Part shown: positions 20,965-31,200 of the stretch, piece by piece
Layout of the letters: each line of letters begins with the position of its first letter
How positions within the stretch are numbered: the stretch's first letter is position 1
Source: Guyanagaster necrorhizus
Taxonomy: Eukaryota > Basidiomycota > Agaricomycetes > Agaricales > Physalacriaceae
Assembly: GCF_019112545.1 (NCBI RefSeq)
Contig: NW_025064913.1
Span: 258,655-322,654 of the forward strand
Reading direction: 5' to 3'
DNA length: 64,000 nucleotides
Notes under the pieces: generated by a model
What the model was told of the DNA's origin: nothing
Databases searched by the model: none
Seen by the model: the letters and a program-made list of their open reading frames with translations, nothing else
Position numbers and translations under genes: made by a program

Positions 20965-21535
20965 ATGCCTGCCAGTCGCCGACGTCGCGGAAGTGGAAGC
21001 GCCAGAAGCTTTAATAGCGTCATGTCGCCACAGCTACGCAAAGGTATGTATTTTGAGTCTGAGGTCATGTCTGAGACTTACCATGATTTTTTTTAGGAAT
21101 CCCTCTCATCCACAGACGAAATGAAGGTGCCAGACGCTTTTGGATCCATAACTTGTTGTTTGTTGACTCTTAACTGGAGTCACAGAGCTCATCGGTGATA
21201 GGATCAAAGCCGACGTCAAGAAGCGCATTGCCAAGATGGCGACGCACCGACGCAGACATGAATTCTTTGGCGGACTATGGTTCTCTTGTGCAGGGACCAG
21301 CTGCGCCACATATCGGAGCGTCAATAGCCTCGAGGACTGGGATATATATTATCCGTACTTCGAATCTGAGGCTGACGTACTTCTTGGCTCTGACACGACA
21401 GCCACCTCTCTGACATCAATGGATTCCTTGCTTCCTTCTGTTTGTTATATTTCTCAGCAATTGTCCACGGTCGTCAGTCCTGGAGCTGATGCGGACTTTG
21501 CAGAATATTCGAACACCGATTTATCAATACCATGA
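20965..21535 (+). CDS. small spliced hypothetical protein with basic N-terminus
   Basis: Three exons join in frame: 20965-21043, 21097-21126 and 21186-21535. The introns run GTATGT...TTTTAG and GTGCCA...CACAG, the second with a CTTAAC branch site. The product is 152 residues. The N-terminus is very basic (MPASRRRRGSGSARS), a second basic stretch (RIKADVKKRIAKMATHRRRH) follows the splice at residue 36, and the remainder is acidic and Ser/Thr-rich. No signal peptide, helix or known domain is apparent. It follows the DUF6533 gene on the same strand but is not obviously related. The exon chain is plausible. Reality of the gene is moderate. Confidence 0.45.
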
Positions 21536-22270
21536 AACGGCATATATACCAGCTGCTGAAAGATGTTTTGAACACGGGGCAACAACGACGATACTGCCGG
21601 GGTCGGCGCTGAGTTCAACAACTTCAAGTTGTAGTACCATCGTCTGGTCTGAGGTCGGGGATAGTGATAAGCCAGTTAGGGAGAGTACTGAATATTTCAA
21701 ACGCACTGCTGGATTTTTGCCATCGTTGTATGACATCCAAATGATTCGCTTATACAAATGTCCGCATTTCTGATGCGAGTTTGAAAGCAGGAGTTACAGA
21801 GGGTTGTCAGTAAGCGGTAAGCGTGGTAGTTTCATTAACAAAACGCCAGTGCTAACACTGGTAGATAGGGTTACAAGTCGGTGCATACAGCAGGCATTTT
21901 TCCTTGTCCAGGATGCGGTGTAGTATTCCTCAAAAGTAAAGCGCTTAATGTCAGTATCGACCTGCAGTATGTTTCTCAGTAATTTTATCATCAAACACTC
22001 TTAGGGACACATAAAAGTGCATGTAAATTCGAACCATTCGCGTAAAAAGACGATCCAAAGGCATTCTTGCCTTCGCTGCGAAAGGAGATTCGTTCATAAA
22101 TGTACACGAGGCCAAGAAACATGCCGCTGGGAGCGTAAGGGGAGAAGGCGGAGGAGGCGGATCGTAGCACGTGTACGTTAGGGGCAGCGTAGACATAGAG
22201 CGCACGTTTCCGCAGTTAGACGGACAATCCATCCATTCATCTCCCATCATCTCTAAGGCATTCCATGTAG
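21536..22270. other. no gene recognised
   Basis: Only short, unrelated frames. A 159-residue minus frame (21951-22430) runs through the tRNA-like sequence and is judged spurious. Confidence 0.4.
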
Positions 22271-22315
22271 TGATGAGAGTGGGATTCGAACCCACGCCCT
22301 TTCGGACCAGATGTC
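22271..22315 (-). tRNA. truncated tRNA-Leu-like 3' half
   Basis: On the minus strand: TCTGG (3' anticodon stem), variable arm TCCGAAAGGGC, T-arm GTGGGTTCGAATCCCAC with a perfect B box, then acceptor strand TCTCATC and discriminator A. The variable arm and T-arm match fungal tRNA-Leu. I find no 5' half (GATGAGA, D-arm, 5' anticodon stem) within 150 bases upstream, so this is a truncated copy or a tRNA-derived repeat. Confidence 0.55.
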
Positions 22316-23073
22316 CAGGGTTGTACCGACCTCTGCTGCTTACCCCGGAAGTGGAATGCAATTTGGCTATATATAGGTACAGGGGAGAGGTGGGTGGGTG
22401 ACAAAAGAGGTTCGCTAGCGACTTGTACAATAGAATGCAATAGAACTTGATTTAAAAATCAGTTAGAAGTGATGAGGCCGGGAGACTATGGGTGAGCTTC
22501 TATAAGCTGGTAGTGGAGGCAGAGCCTCACCAGGCAATGAGAATTGGCTGACAATGATAGAAGAGGCGAAGCCTTGATGCCTGGGGGTGCGGGATGAAGA
22601 TGGAGATGAGTCTGAGACATCGACGCCGAGGTCTCTCATGAATCAGCCTCAGCCGCTCTTCGGCACTGAAACCGAGACGGCGCCGATGGCTCATCTTCAT
22701 GAACGAAGCGGAGCTCCGTGTTAGCCAAGTCAGAGGTGTTTCGGGGATTTGCGCAGAGGCCTACGAAAACGCTCCCTACCCTAGGAATCCGCCTTTACGC
22801 TGGATTATTTTAAACAAATTATCAATATCTACTAGCCTCCAACCCATGCCTTGTGATCACTGTAACGGCTCCCCTGAAGATGTATAGTGGTGACGTGATC
22901 GTGTTTAGCTACTAAAAAGGCAAGCCACCGGGATCCGGCATTTAAATGGTTCGGGATTAACATGTTCGTCTCGTTTAACTATCAACCACCATCTCGTCTA
23001 TCTTACCCTGCCCTTACATCCCCCCACGCCTATACTTCTGGCTTCCACCTACACGAGACAACACATCTTCACC
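22316..23073. other. intergenic, promoter side of the surface-protein gene
   Basis: No coding signal. A TTTAAATGG stretch at about 22940 lies about 130 bases before the next start codon and could serve as a TATA-like element. Confidence 0.35.
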
Positions 23074-24474
23074 ATGGCACCACGTTCCTTCCAACACCTT
23101 ACTGTCATATTCTGTTATCTTTTGGTTGCGAGTTCGGAGGGCGCCTTGGCTTCACCTTTACGCCTACAAGACGATCCAAACCGAACAACCCACGATGCCC
23201 GTATCGCCCTCATATCTTCCTATATTGATAATGCCCTTTTGTCTATCTCTCCTGGATCTTCAGAGAGCCTTACTGATGCCCTCAATTCGACACGAAGGGC
23301 TATCTCTGACGGCGTTATCACCTCTCCAGCACTCTCGGATGCCGAAACTCAGTATTCGCAGACCATGATATCAAACTCTCAGGACGATACTCGGACGCCG
23401 TCACCAACTCCCACGTCGGATGCGCAAACCGCGGAGCCAACAAGCACATCATCGCCTAGCCAGGATCGGACGGAGGACTCTGCATCTGCATCTCCAAGTG
23501 CCTCGAGTTACTTGTGGGACGTGCCAAGCTATACCGACTCGCCCAGTCTGACTGCCACGCTGCAAGATGCGGCGAGTAGCGTCGATTTCGTGTCCAACTC
23601 CATACCAACACCTACTAGGACCAGCCCGATTCAAGTAGGACCAGGCCTGGTAATCGTCCCAACCTCAGTATCTTCGATCGAGCAGCAGCTCGACCTTGGG
23701 ACAACTACGTCTCTTTCTGCTACTTCCGACTTTTCATCCTCAGTTCCTGTCAATCCTTTGCACACAAAAACGCCGCAGACGTCGCCTAAACACTATCATG
23801 TTCCGGTCCACCGGCTAGTCGTCCTTGTCATTGGGTTCTTCAGTTTGATCGCTCTAGTTGTCCTTGTCTATTTCGTAGCAAGCAGGCCGTCTCTCAAAAA
23901 ATGGTTAAATCGAGTACGAGGCATCAAAAAAGGGAAAGTAGTACGGTGGGACGACGTTGTTGAACAAGATAGCTTGACCGAGGCGACAGAAAAGGGGAAC
24001 CACGAGTCTTCCTTCAGCTTCTGCGTCACGCCGCCGACGCCGGAGGCACCTCGCAAGGCAAAGCCGGTGCCTACGGTAAAATTGCCATGGTTGACGCTTC
24101 CTTTGCAGACGGTTCGCAGTAATGGCACCAATCGATCTTCGTTGGAAGTGGCTGCTCTCAATGGTGGTCTTTCGAGGAGCCGATGGTCGGTTTGCTCCTC
24201 GAGGAGCACTTGGGGCACTTTCTCTGCTCGCTCTTCTGAATCCTCAGGGTCGTGGTACAGCGACGACGAGTCGGTGCCGGAGAGAAAGAGTGTGCCTTTG
24301 CTTTCTCCGGAGGTGTTCTTTACGCTTCCTTCGGGGCATTCTGAGTCTGGGAACTCGAGACGGTCAAGCGCGCCTGTTGACTGCCGGACCAGCAAGGTTG
24401 TTGGCAAAGATGTCAATGAAGGGGGAAGAGGGCGATCGAAGTCTGTAGGATTTTTGACGGGTTTATCATGGTGA
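23074..24474 (+). CDS. Ser/Thr-rich type I single-pass membrane protein
   Basis: Intronless frame of 466 residues. It has an N-terminal signal peptide (hydrophobic core FQHLTVIFCYLLVASS, cleavage likely near residues 24-27), an ectodomain to about residue 245 rich in Ser, Thr and Pro that is likely heavily O-mannosylated, and one membrane helix at about 247-268 (LVVLVIGFFSLIALVVLVYF). A basic stop-transfer segment (KKWLNRVRGIKKGK) precedes a Ser-rich cytosolic tail with many RSS/SRS patches suited to phosphorylation. This layout is that of fungal wall-stress or surface sensors (Wsc/Mid2-like in architecture), but no WSC cysteine domain is present, so function is inferred only from architecture. 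ATG context (CACCATGGC) is strong. Confidence 0.85.
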   Translation: MAPRSFQHLTVIFCYLLVASSEGALASPLRLQDDPNRTTHDARIALISSYIDNALLSISPGSSESLTDALNSTRRAISDGVITSPALSDAETQYSQTMISNSQDDTRTPSPTPTSDAQTAEPTSTSSPSQDRTEDSASASPSASSYLWDVPSYTDSPSLTATLQDAASSVDFVSNSIPTPTRTSPIQVGPGLVIVPTSVSSIEQQLDLGTTTSLSATSDFSSSVPVNPLHTKTPQTSPKHYHVPVHRLVVLVIGFFSLIALVVLVYFVASRPSLKKWLNRVRGIKKGKVVRWDDVVEQDSLTEATEKGNHESSFSFCVTPPTPEAPRKAKPVPTVKLPWLTLPLQTVRSNGTNRSSLEVAALNGGLSRSRWSVCSSRSTWGTFSARSSESSGSWYSDDESVPERKSVPLLSPEVFFTLPSGHSESGNSRRSSAPVDCRTSKVVGKDVNEGGRGRSKSVGFLTGLSW

Positions 24475-25916
24475 CCGGTGTTCGTATGTTTGTTTCTTTA
24501 GGGTATCTTGATTGGTGTATCGTAGTGTATCCTGATAGCGAGTAGCGTTTCTCCGTTCACATACCAGTATTGGCGATATTTCCGTTTAAACACCAGGGAA
24601 TTAACGTAATGTGGAGCGACGAAAGCTGAACCTGGCGCTAGGCATAGTAGGCGATCATTGACTCGTAGAGTTAATACACCCGCTCTCCCAGAAGGGGGAG
24701 CGACTCCCGGTTAGGACGATGGGCGCCGACTTTCTACAAGCCTGTGGGAAGAGGCGTTCTCATACCCCAGACTGTGATGGCCGGGACAATTAGAAGCTGC
24801 AAAGATTGGATTCGAGATTTCGTTTGAAACCTTACCAGTATGACATTCATGGTGATGTGATTCGTGTCTTTCGGATTTCCAGAAGACTGACTACAGTAAA
24901 GTATGATTTTACGGGAATAGGCTATCAGCGCACACGGTTTTCGGTCAAACCTGGCGATGTAACTGAGGTGGGATAGAAGGATTCTTATACTCTGGGCTGT
25001 GATGGTGGGAAGTCCACAAGGAGGAATTGTCACAATTATTCAGAAGTATCGCCGTCAGAAGGTATGGTGCCTCTGGGTGTTTACCGGGTGGTGTGATAGA
25101 CTAGGACGTTCTTGGAGTTCTCTCTAAAGCCATCTTAGCGGAATAAAAGGCTAGAACGGCATCTCAAGTTGCGAGAACGCACGATTATCGGTCAGGGTGA
25201 TGAGTTTAGACTCGGAGGAAGCGTTGTTTACGTTCACCGAGGTATTGTGATTAGGAGATATCCATTGATGGGTATGGACTTCTGATTCTTAAAGCCAGGG
25301 TAGTAGGTTGTCGCGAGCGTAGTTACTATGTTTCTGGGAGTAGTAGTTGAATTTGCAAATTTTCAGGTATGGAAAGAATCGACCTTGGAGCGTAGCAATA
25401 TATTTCTCATGGCAGGACAAATCAGTTAATTTCTGATAGAATGAGGGATTTAGACGCCTGTGAGTTTTGAGAGGCCGATGTTACCGAGGAGAAAAACGTA
25501 CGTATTCGCAGCTTTTATCGCGTCGCTGCGAAAATGTGTCGGCGGAGTGTTGACACTTAATCCAAGAGATAGGTAGGTAAGAGGGAGTGCAGTGAGAGGG
25601 AGGCAAGACGGGAGTCCGGCCCGACCGTTCGATTCTGAAATGAAGCTGACTAAGCATCATAGAAATCTCACCTTGTCTCATTACCGCCATCCTTGGATCA
25701 AACAAATTTCTTCCTGCCCAAGAAACTAGATTTATAGGACATGTAAGCCATGGTACTGTGTTACCTATTACTACCTTGCTAAATCTCATCCCCAGTATTG
25801 CTCAGGCCTTTCTCGGAACGAGGTGGCATTTTCTGGTTCTACAGTGAAGTAATTCTTCAGGTGCGACCCTGTTCCTATATTAATATTGCAAACCTTCATC
25901 TGTTCTTGCAGAAAAA
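24475..25916. other. intergenic, no gene recognised
   Basis: About 1.4 kb with only short frames of about 100 residues or less on the minus strand. No domain or convincing exon chain seen. Confidence 0.4.
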
Positions 25917-27292
25917 ATGGCGACGCGTCTACCACAGGAGCTCATCGATAAAATCCTCGACGATCTAGACGGAGACCCATTCTCGACAATCTCCACGTAC
26001 CGGTCAATTTCCCTGGCAAACAGCTGTTTCACTCCCTCTGCGCAGAAGCGGCTGCTCCGGAACATTAAGCTTCTCCGACGATCCTGCAGGCAGTTCAATG
26101 CACTCCTGACGGAATCACCTCATGTCGGGCAGTACGTAAAGAGACTACACATCTACAGTCATTCCGTTTCTCCTATTACCGCAGAGGTGCTTCGTCGCCT
26201 TCCGAACCTCCGTACTCTGAAAGTCGACAGTGATGGGTTATCGTCTGTTGCGGATCACCTGCATATCGGGTTGAGCAGTGTGAGGTGTCTGGATCTCTCG
26301 CTCATGCAGTTGAGAGACCTCTCGACACTGCTCAAGGCGATCTCATTGTTTCCCTCATTGGAACTCCTCAGATTGGAGAGAGTCGGCTTGCAGGACAACC
26401 GCCCTAAAGAGAAAACCTCAGGGCTGTCTGCGGGGTCGGGTAGGGACTGGCGATACCTCTTTTCCCTGAGTATCTTCAACCAAGCCCCTATTGATTTTGA
26501 TTTTGTAGATGACGATCCCCCGGTTGATCGCAATAACGAGGATCCCAATGCCCAGATTGCGTTTGAGCCTCCGACGGAGTGGAAGATGCCGTCGCTGCAG
26601 GCGTTGCAGATACGCGTAGATGATAATATCGTACAGTCGATATTGTTGAATAACCTTAGTGGCATGACCCCTGCGGCGCAGTTGGGCAAGTTGCGTGCTC
26701 TGAGGGTGACGGCGTCGGCTTTGACGTCGTTTGAAGTCATTCAGCGGCTTTTGGATAAGGTGCCTACGACACTGGAGGAGTTGGTGATGTTTACTCGCGC
26801 GCTGCCGTATAGTGAGTTGTGCGCTCACTTAACGTCATTCATTGCTTAATAGTGTTGGTTTATCTAGCGGCTCGACATATCGATATGAGCAAGCTCACGA
26901 AGCTGAGGTCCCTTTACCTACAAGTGTGGATGAAATACCCCCGTTCTTCGACGCCAACGCAAGACGAATACTTCTCATGGCTTGTCAACATGTTCACAAC
27001 CATGCCGGACTGCGTGCAGAACGTGTACATGAACGTCATCTTCGGGACGCAACAAGAGGATTTCCCGTTGAACGTATGGTCCAACCTTGGAAAAATCTTC
27101 GCCCAGCAACACCGTAAGACGAATCTGCATGTGGTGTTTGGAGATAAGGAGCTGGAGAACTACGCCCATTATTTTCCGAGCCAGACGTATTTCGAGAAAT
27201 CGATGAATGTGTGTCTGGGCTCGTTGAAAGGGCAGGGACGTCTGCAGATCTGGACTGCGCAGGAGTTTATGTATCGCGAGAAAGGTGTGTAA
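25917..27292 (+). CDS. F-box/leucine-rich-repeat-like protein, two exons
   Basis: Exons 25917-26811 and 26853-27292. The 41-nt intron (GTGAGT...AATAG, branch CTTAAC) restores the frame. The product is 444 residues. The N-terminus MATRLPQELIDKILDDLDGD matches the F-box start (LPxELxxxIL), and LANSCFTPSAQKRLLRNIKL is the F-box tail. Repeated Leu-rich segments follow (LRRLPNLRTLKVDS, VRCLDLSLMQLRDLSTLL, LFPSLELLRLERV, KLRALRVTA, LTKLRSLYLQVWMKYP), an irregular LRR array as in many agaric F-box proteins. Such proteins recruit substrates to SCF ubiquitin ligases through Skp1. The substrate is unknown. The start follows an A-rich context (AAAAAATGG). Confidence 0.8.
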
Positions 27293-27790
27293 TACGTTTT
27301 TCTTTTGAAGGAGAATGGACTTGTGCTCATGGTTCGAGATGGTCTAGGCACGAAGAATTTCGCCGTGTTCGTTACACCGGAGTTGATACTGTCTGCGTGA
27401 ATTTCGGGATATAATTTTTTTTTTGGTTATTATGGTTACGGCTTTACAGGTGTCGGGGTGCTCCGCCGTTTGTGATTTCCCGTAGACGGAACAGCGAATT
27501 CGGTATTTTTATCTTTTGCTTTTTCATTTTTTTTCAAATGGAGACTATATCTATTCATGTTTCAACTAGCACATAACGTTACTATTCTTTTTTTTTTGGC
27601 GAATGGGACCACTTCACTGACGTGTTCATGCTGCCCGATATCATACAAAGCTGGCGGATTCCCTAGGGTTAGGGTAGAAGTCAGGCCGACGGGGAACAGC
27701 AACTTTCAATCTCCGCTGGGTGCATCGTTTACTTGTTTACGTCGGCGCGACCGATGTTTTTCCCTTTTTTATTCGCGGGCGCCTCACGCA

Positions 27791-28294
27791 ATGCTCCAGG
27801 AATTGACACATATGGCCCGTGTAACGCAGCTTCAGGATGAAATCGAACAGGTGGGTACTCACCCTCGCCTAGTCGATGCGAATCGTTGACATGGAACAAT
27901 GCTCTCGAAGCCCCTCACTGTAATGTCGAATAGTCTTGCCTACCTCACTTCTCGATCCAATTTTCTTCACGTCAGTGCCTCTGTTCCCGTTCCGAAGTTA
28001 TAAGGAACCCGGACAAGTATGATGCCGTAGAGGTCTTTGAAGGTACGAAGGCCGTCTGCTAGACTGCGCTCTGTTATGCTGACCGCGTACTCATGACAGC
28101 TAATATACGGAAAAGGCTCGAAGACAAAATAAGCGAAGCTAATGCTGAATACGCTGGGGATCTGACTAGGACCAGTATGTTTTCTTACTCTCTTCTCCCG
28201 TCCTCGCTAAACGCCGCCGGCAGAGAGCCTCCATGCACAAGTTTCGGAACTCCTCAAGATGATGCTTTCCGACAACAGTATCATTGCCAAATAA
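27791..28294 (+). pseudogene. degenerate Mediator subunit 21 (MED21/SRB7-like) gene
   Basis: Exons at 27791-27850, 27911-28042, 28100-28174 and 28224-28294 have good GT-AG borders. The pieces read as MED21: HMARVTQLQDEIEQ, then LTVMSNSLAYLTSRSNF, then RNPDKYDAVEVFE, then EDKISEANAEYAGDL, then SLHAQVSELLKMML near the stop. Two faults stand out. A TAA at 28001-28003 with an apparent 2-nt gain shifts the frame between VPVPK and RNPDKYD. About 30 residues of the middle helix usual in MED21 (the region following EAN) are missing after the third splice. MED21 bridges the Mediator middle module and is normally essential, so an intact copy is expected elsewhere. Assembly error is the main alternative for the frameshift but not for the deletion. 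Confidence 0.65.
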
Positions 28295-31200
28295 ATACGT
28301 TTCCTGGTAGCTGGTGACTGTACGCATTGTCAGAACGAATGAGTACGTGTCTACGCTCAGTCGGCGAGGTAGCATCTTGTTCTTAGCGCGGTTATACTAT
28401 GAGCTAATAGCAGCGATTCACAGTGTCCAGGTCCTTCATTTGCCGGCGCTGGCGGTACCGTACCTTCTATTGACGTATGTACGGTCATCCAACACGGAGA
28501 GAGAGCGGAAAATGTTTACCGACGTCGCGCCTTCAACTGTGAATGTCAATCTTGCTACCTGCTTGGCGAATGGTTAAGCGACGTCAGTGCCTTGTCGGTT
28601 GAAAGATCCTATGTCTGCCAGCAATACGGATCTGACGGCGGCTCCGCTCAGTACGCGCTCAGTACGCTGTCGCCGGTGATTTACTGCGAGCAGAGGTCCG
28701 CTCAATTACCTCCTTTGTTCCACTGTAGCCGCGCCGATGAGATGTCAATCGTTGGACACCGACCATCATCGTCCGCAGCCATCTTGAACGATCTTCAGGA
28801 ACCTTTCGTTCGTTACAATGCCGGCGCAAAATCTGACCGCCCTTAATTGAATAATCCCGCCGCGCTGGAAGTGCACGGCAACTAGGTGATATAGGGTTCT
28901 TGCGCTCCTTTGGGTACGTTTGCTTGATTGTGATTTTCTTCTCTCTACTAATGCCAGTTTGCAACTAGTCCAATAGTTACGCAAGCAGGAAATCTGCCAC
29001 CATCGAGAAAGGTGGTTACGTGCTTTCAGCAGTTTTCTCATTCCATTCTGACTCTAGTCAGAATAATGCTTCTATAGATCGTTCGCGCTGCGTTTGTTGG
29101 CACCAACGCCCTTCCCGCTTTCCAAATAATATTAAATGCGCTGCCAGGTGTGTTATGCTTACATAATTGCATTCATCTCGTTCTTATCGGTTCGCGCAGA
29201 CTGTCGAAGATGGCCATTCGAGCTGAAGCTTGGGCGAATGTTAATACCAAGTTCAGTTTGTTCAAGAATCAAGCCAACATTCTTGTCCCGGAGATGTCCA
29301 TAACACTGTAACGATCTTGGGCAAGCGCTTCAAGCAGTTTTTTTTACACGCGGAGCGGCGATCCGTTTGTATGGACGCTGTTTGAATTCGTGAATCTTGT
29401 GACACCTATTGCCAGTGAATTTTTAGCGCTCATTGTACATGTCGTGATTCGTCTGAATCTTGACTCAGCGATATTACATTCTGGCCACCGGGACTATATC
29501 ATTATGTGGTTCTGCTTTGTGCCGTGGCACAGGAGTACTTCAAACATGACTCATGCTTGTGCCTGTGGAGCTGCTTAATACCATAATTGTTTGGGCGCAG
29601 AGTGAGCTCTGACTCGTTTGTTAATTATCATTCCTCTGATTTATCTTCTTGCAGTGGTTTGTCCACTTTAGCGACTATCTCCGGACGCTAGATGCATATG
29701 ACGAATGGCGCCTCCGCTTCTACGCCTTCGGTATGCAGAGACGCACGACATTCATTTTCGATAGGACGGCGACGCTCTAACTGCTACCCATTTTCCCGAA
29801 GAGATGTACCTTGGACCCTCCCCCCCCCCCCCCCTTGCTTACTGTTGCTCTCAATGTCCTCCAAGCGACTTGGGAAATCAATCCGACTGAACGAAGGTCG
29901 TTCCTATTCACCAACCGGACGACTTTGAGGCACGGCCCGGTCAGCTATTTGATTACTATCGCTTTGTGTCACTTTTAATGTGCCTCTAGCTTACACGTTA
30001 TAGTTATGTTTGTACCTTCGACTAAGCGATATCACTGGGGGAAGTCTTCCTTCGAAGGCTCGACCTGATTTCAGTCCCGCTGGTCCGTACTGAGCTACTG
30101 GCTCTCCCAGTCGCGGCCTGCGTAAGGGAATTGGCTTATCATCCGTTCCTCGCGTTATGCTTCCCTTCGCGATAGAAGCCGTCCATCTTCTAACGCGGCT
30201 ACCTACTCCTATTCGCCTTCTTTGCGTGTCGGAACCATCCTTTGCTCCTAGCCAGACGGACCGCCTTTTACAGTACCACCACTTCGAGTCCACTCCTTCG
30301 TACCTGGGTCTGCCGGGGCCGCCCAAGATGGCTTCGCCTTTTTGTCCCTTTCGCTTGAATCGCACCCCCACTTTTAAGACGCCGTCGTGTGAACCGTTTC
30401 ATGTCCGTCTCAGTCCTTCCCTGCGCAGAATGTCAGGGTGCATGTATTGCTATTCACCACTCGGCGCTATTTCTAATATATCTTGTCATTTTCCCCTTCA
30501 TATGCGGGTATGACGTTGCTTTGCATTGCTCGCTGTGCGGCACGATCGCCATCGTGGGTCCCACAATGATCCCCGGAACCCTGTATATCACAACAGGGCT
30601 TTACTTGTTCATTATGAAACTGGCTTCTATCCGCCATGCCAAGCTCCTGATCCGGATGGCGATGGTCGCACCATGCGGGGTACTATAAGCCTCGTGTTGC
30701 CGGAATGATGTTTTTGGGGGGTGTTTTCTTTCTACACGCGGTTTGCTGCGACGGACTTCAGGAGGATAACGACGTTCGATGTCCTTCTTCAGCACGCGTC
30801 AGTCCCTGGGTCCGGTGGCTTTTAAGTGAGGACTCTTTCTCTCCGCTTGTCATATCCTCGAAGCCGCTGAAGTTCATGTCCTCATTTCTTGCAGGCTTTA
30901 TGGCATACATCGAGTAATTCTTAGGCCGGGGAGCAATTGCCTTTGAATATTTCACTTTATCTTTTATAAGACGTGCGCCAGAGGAGGTTTACTGATGCTC
31001 GTCGGCAATCAAGTTTGGATGACCCTGACACATGTGTGGTGTACGTTTTCTGGAGCGTTCGCTTTTTCTATCGATTATTTCATGCATCATCCAAGGCGCC
31101 ATGAACGCAAGTTTCTGATGTTATTTTGAATACATGCACTGACTTTTGGTGCTTTCGGAGTTCGGACCGATGAGAGTGTACTGAAAATTGCCTCACTTGG

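Noticed and set aside
21951..22430. 159-residue minus frame and a plus frame (22171-22401) with GFEPTPFRTR-like sequence
   Set aside because: Both run through the tRNA-like T-arm. Such peptides are familiar artefacts of translating tRNA sequence.
23868..24416. 182-residue minus frame opposite the surface-protein gene
   Set aside because: A shadow of the real plus-strand frame with no signal or domain of its own.
26255..26740. 161-residue minus frame within the F-box/LRR gene
   Set aside because: Antisense shadow of the coding exon.
28592..29041. Overlapping frames of 84-101 residues on both strands
   Set aside because: No codon, splice or domain support. They cancel each other out.
29800..29840. 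Poly-C run as a possible regulatory or telomere-like tract
   Set aside because: A plain homopolymer with no repeat unit. Slippage or assembly effects are enough to explain it.
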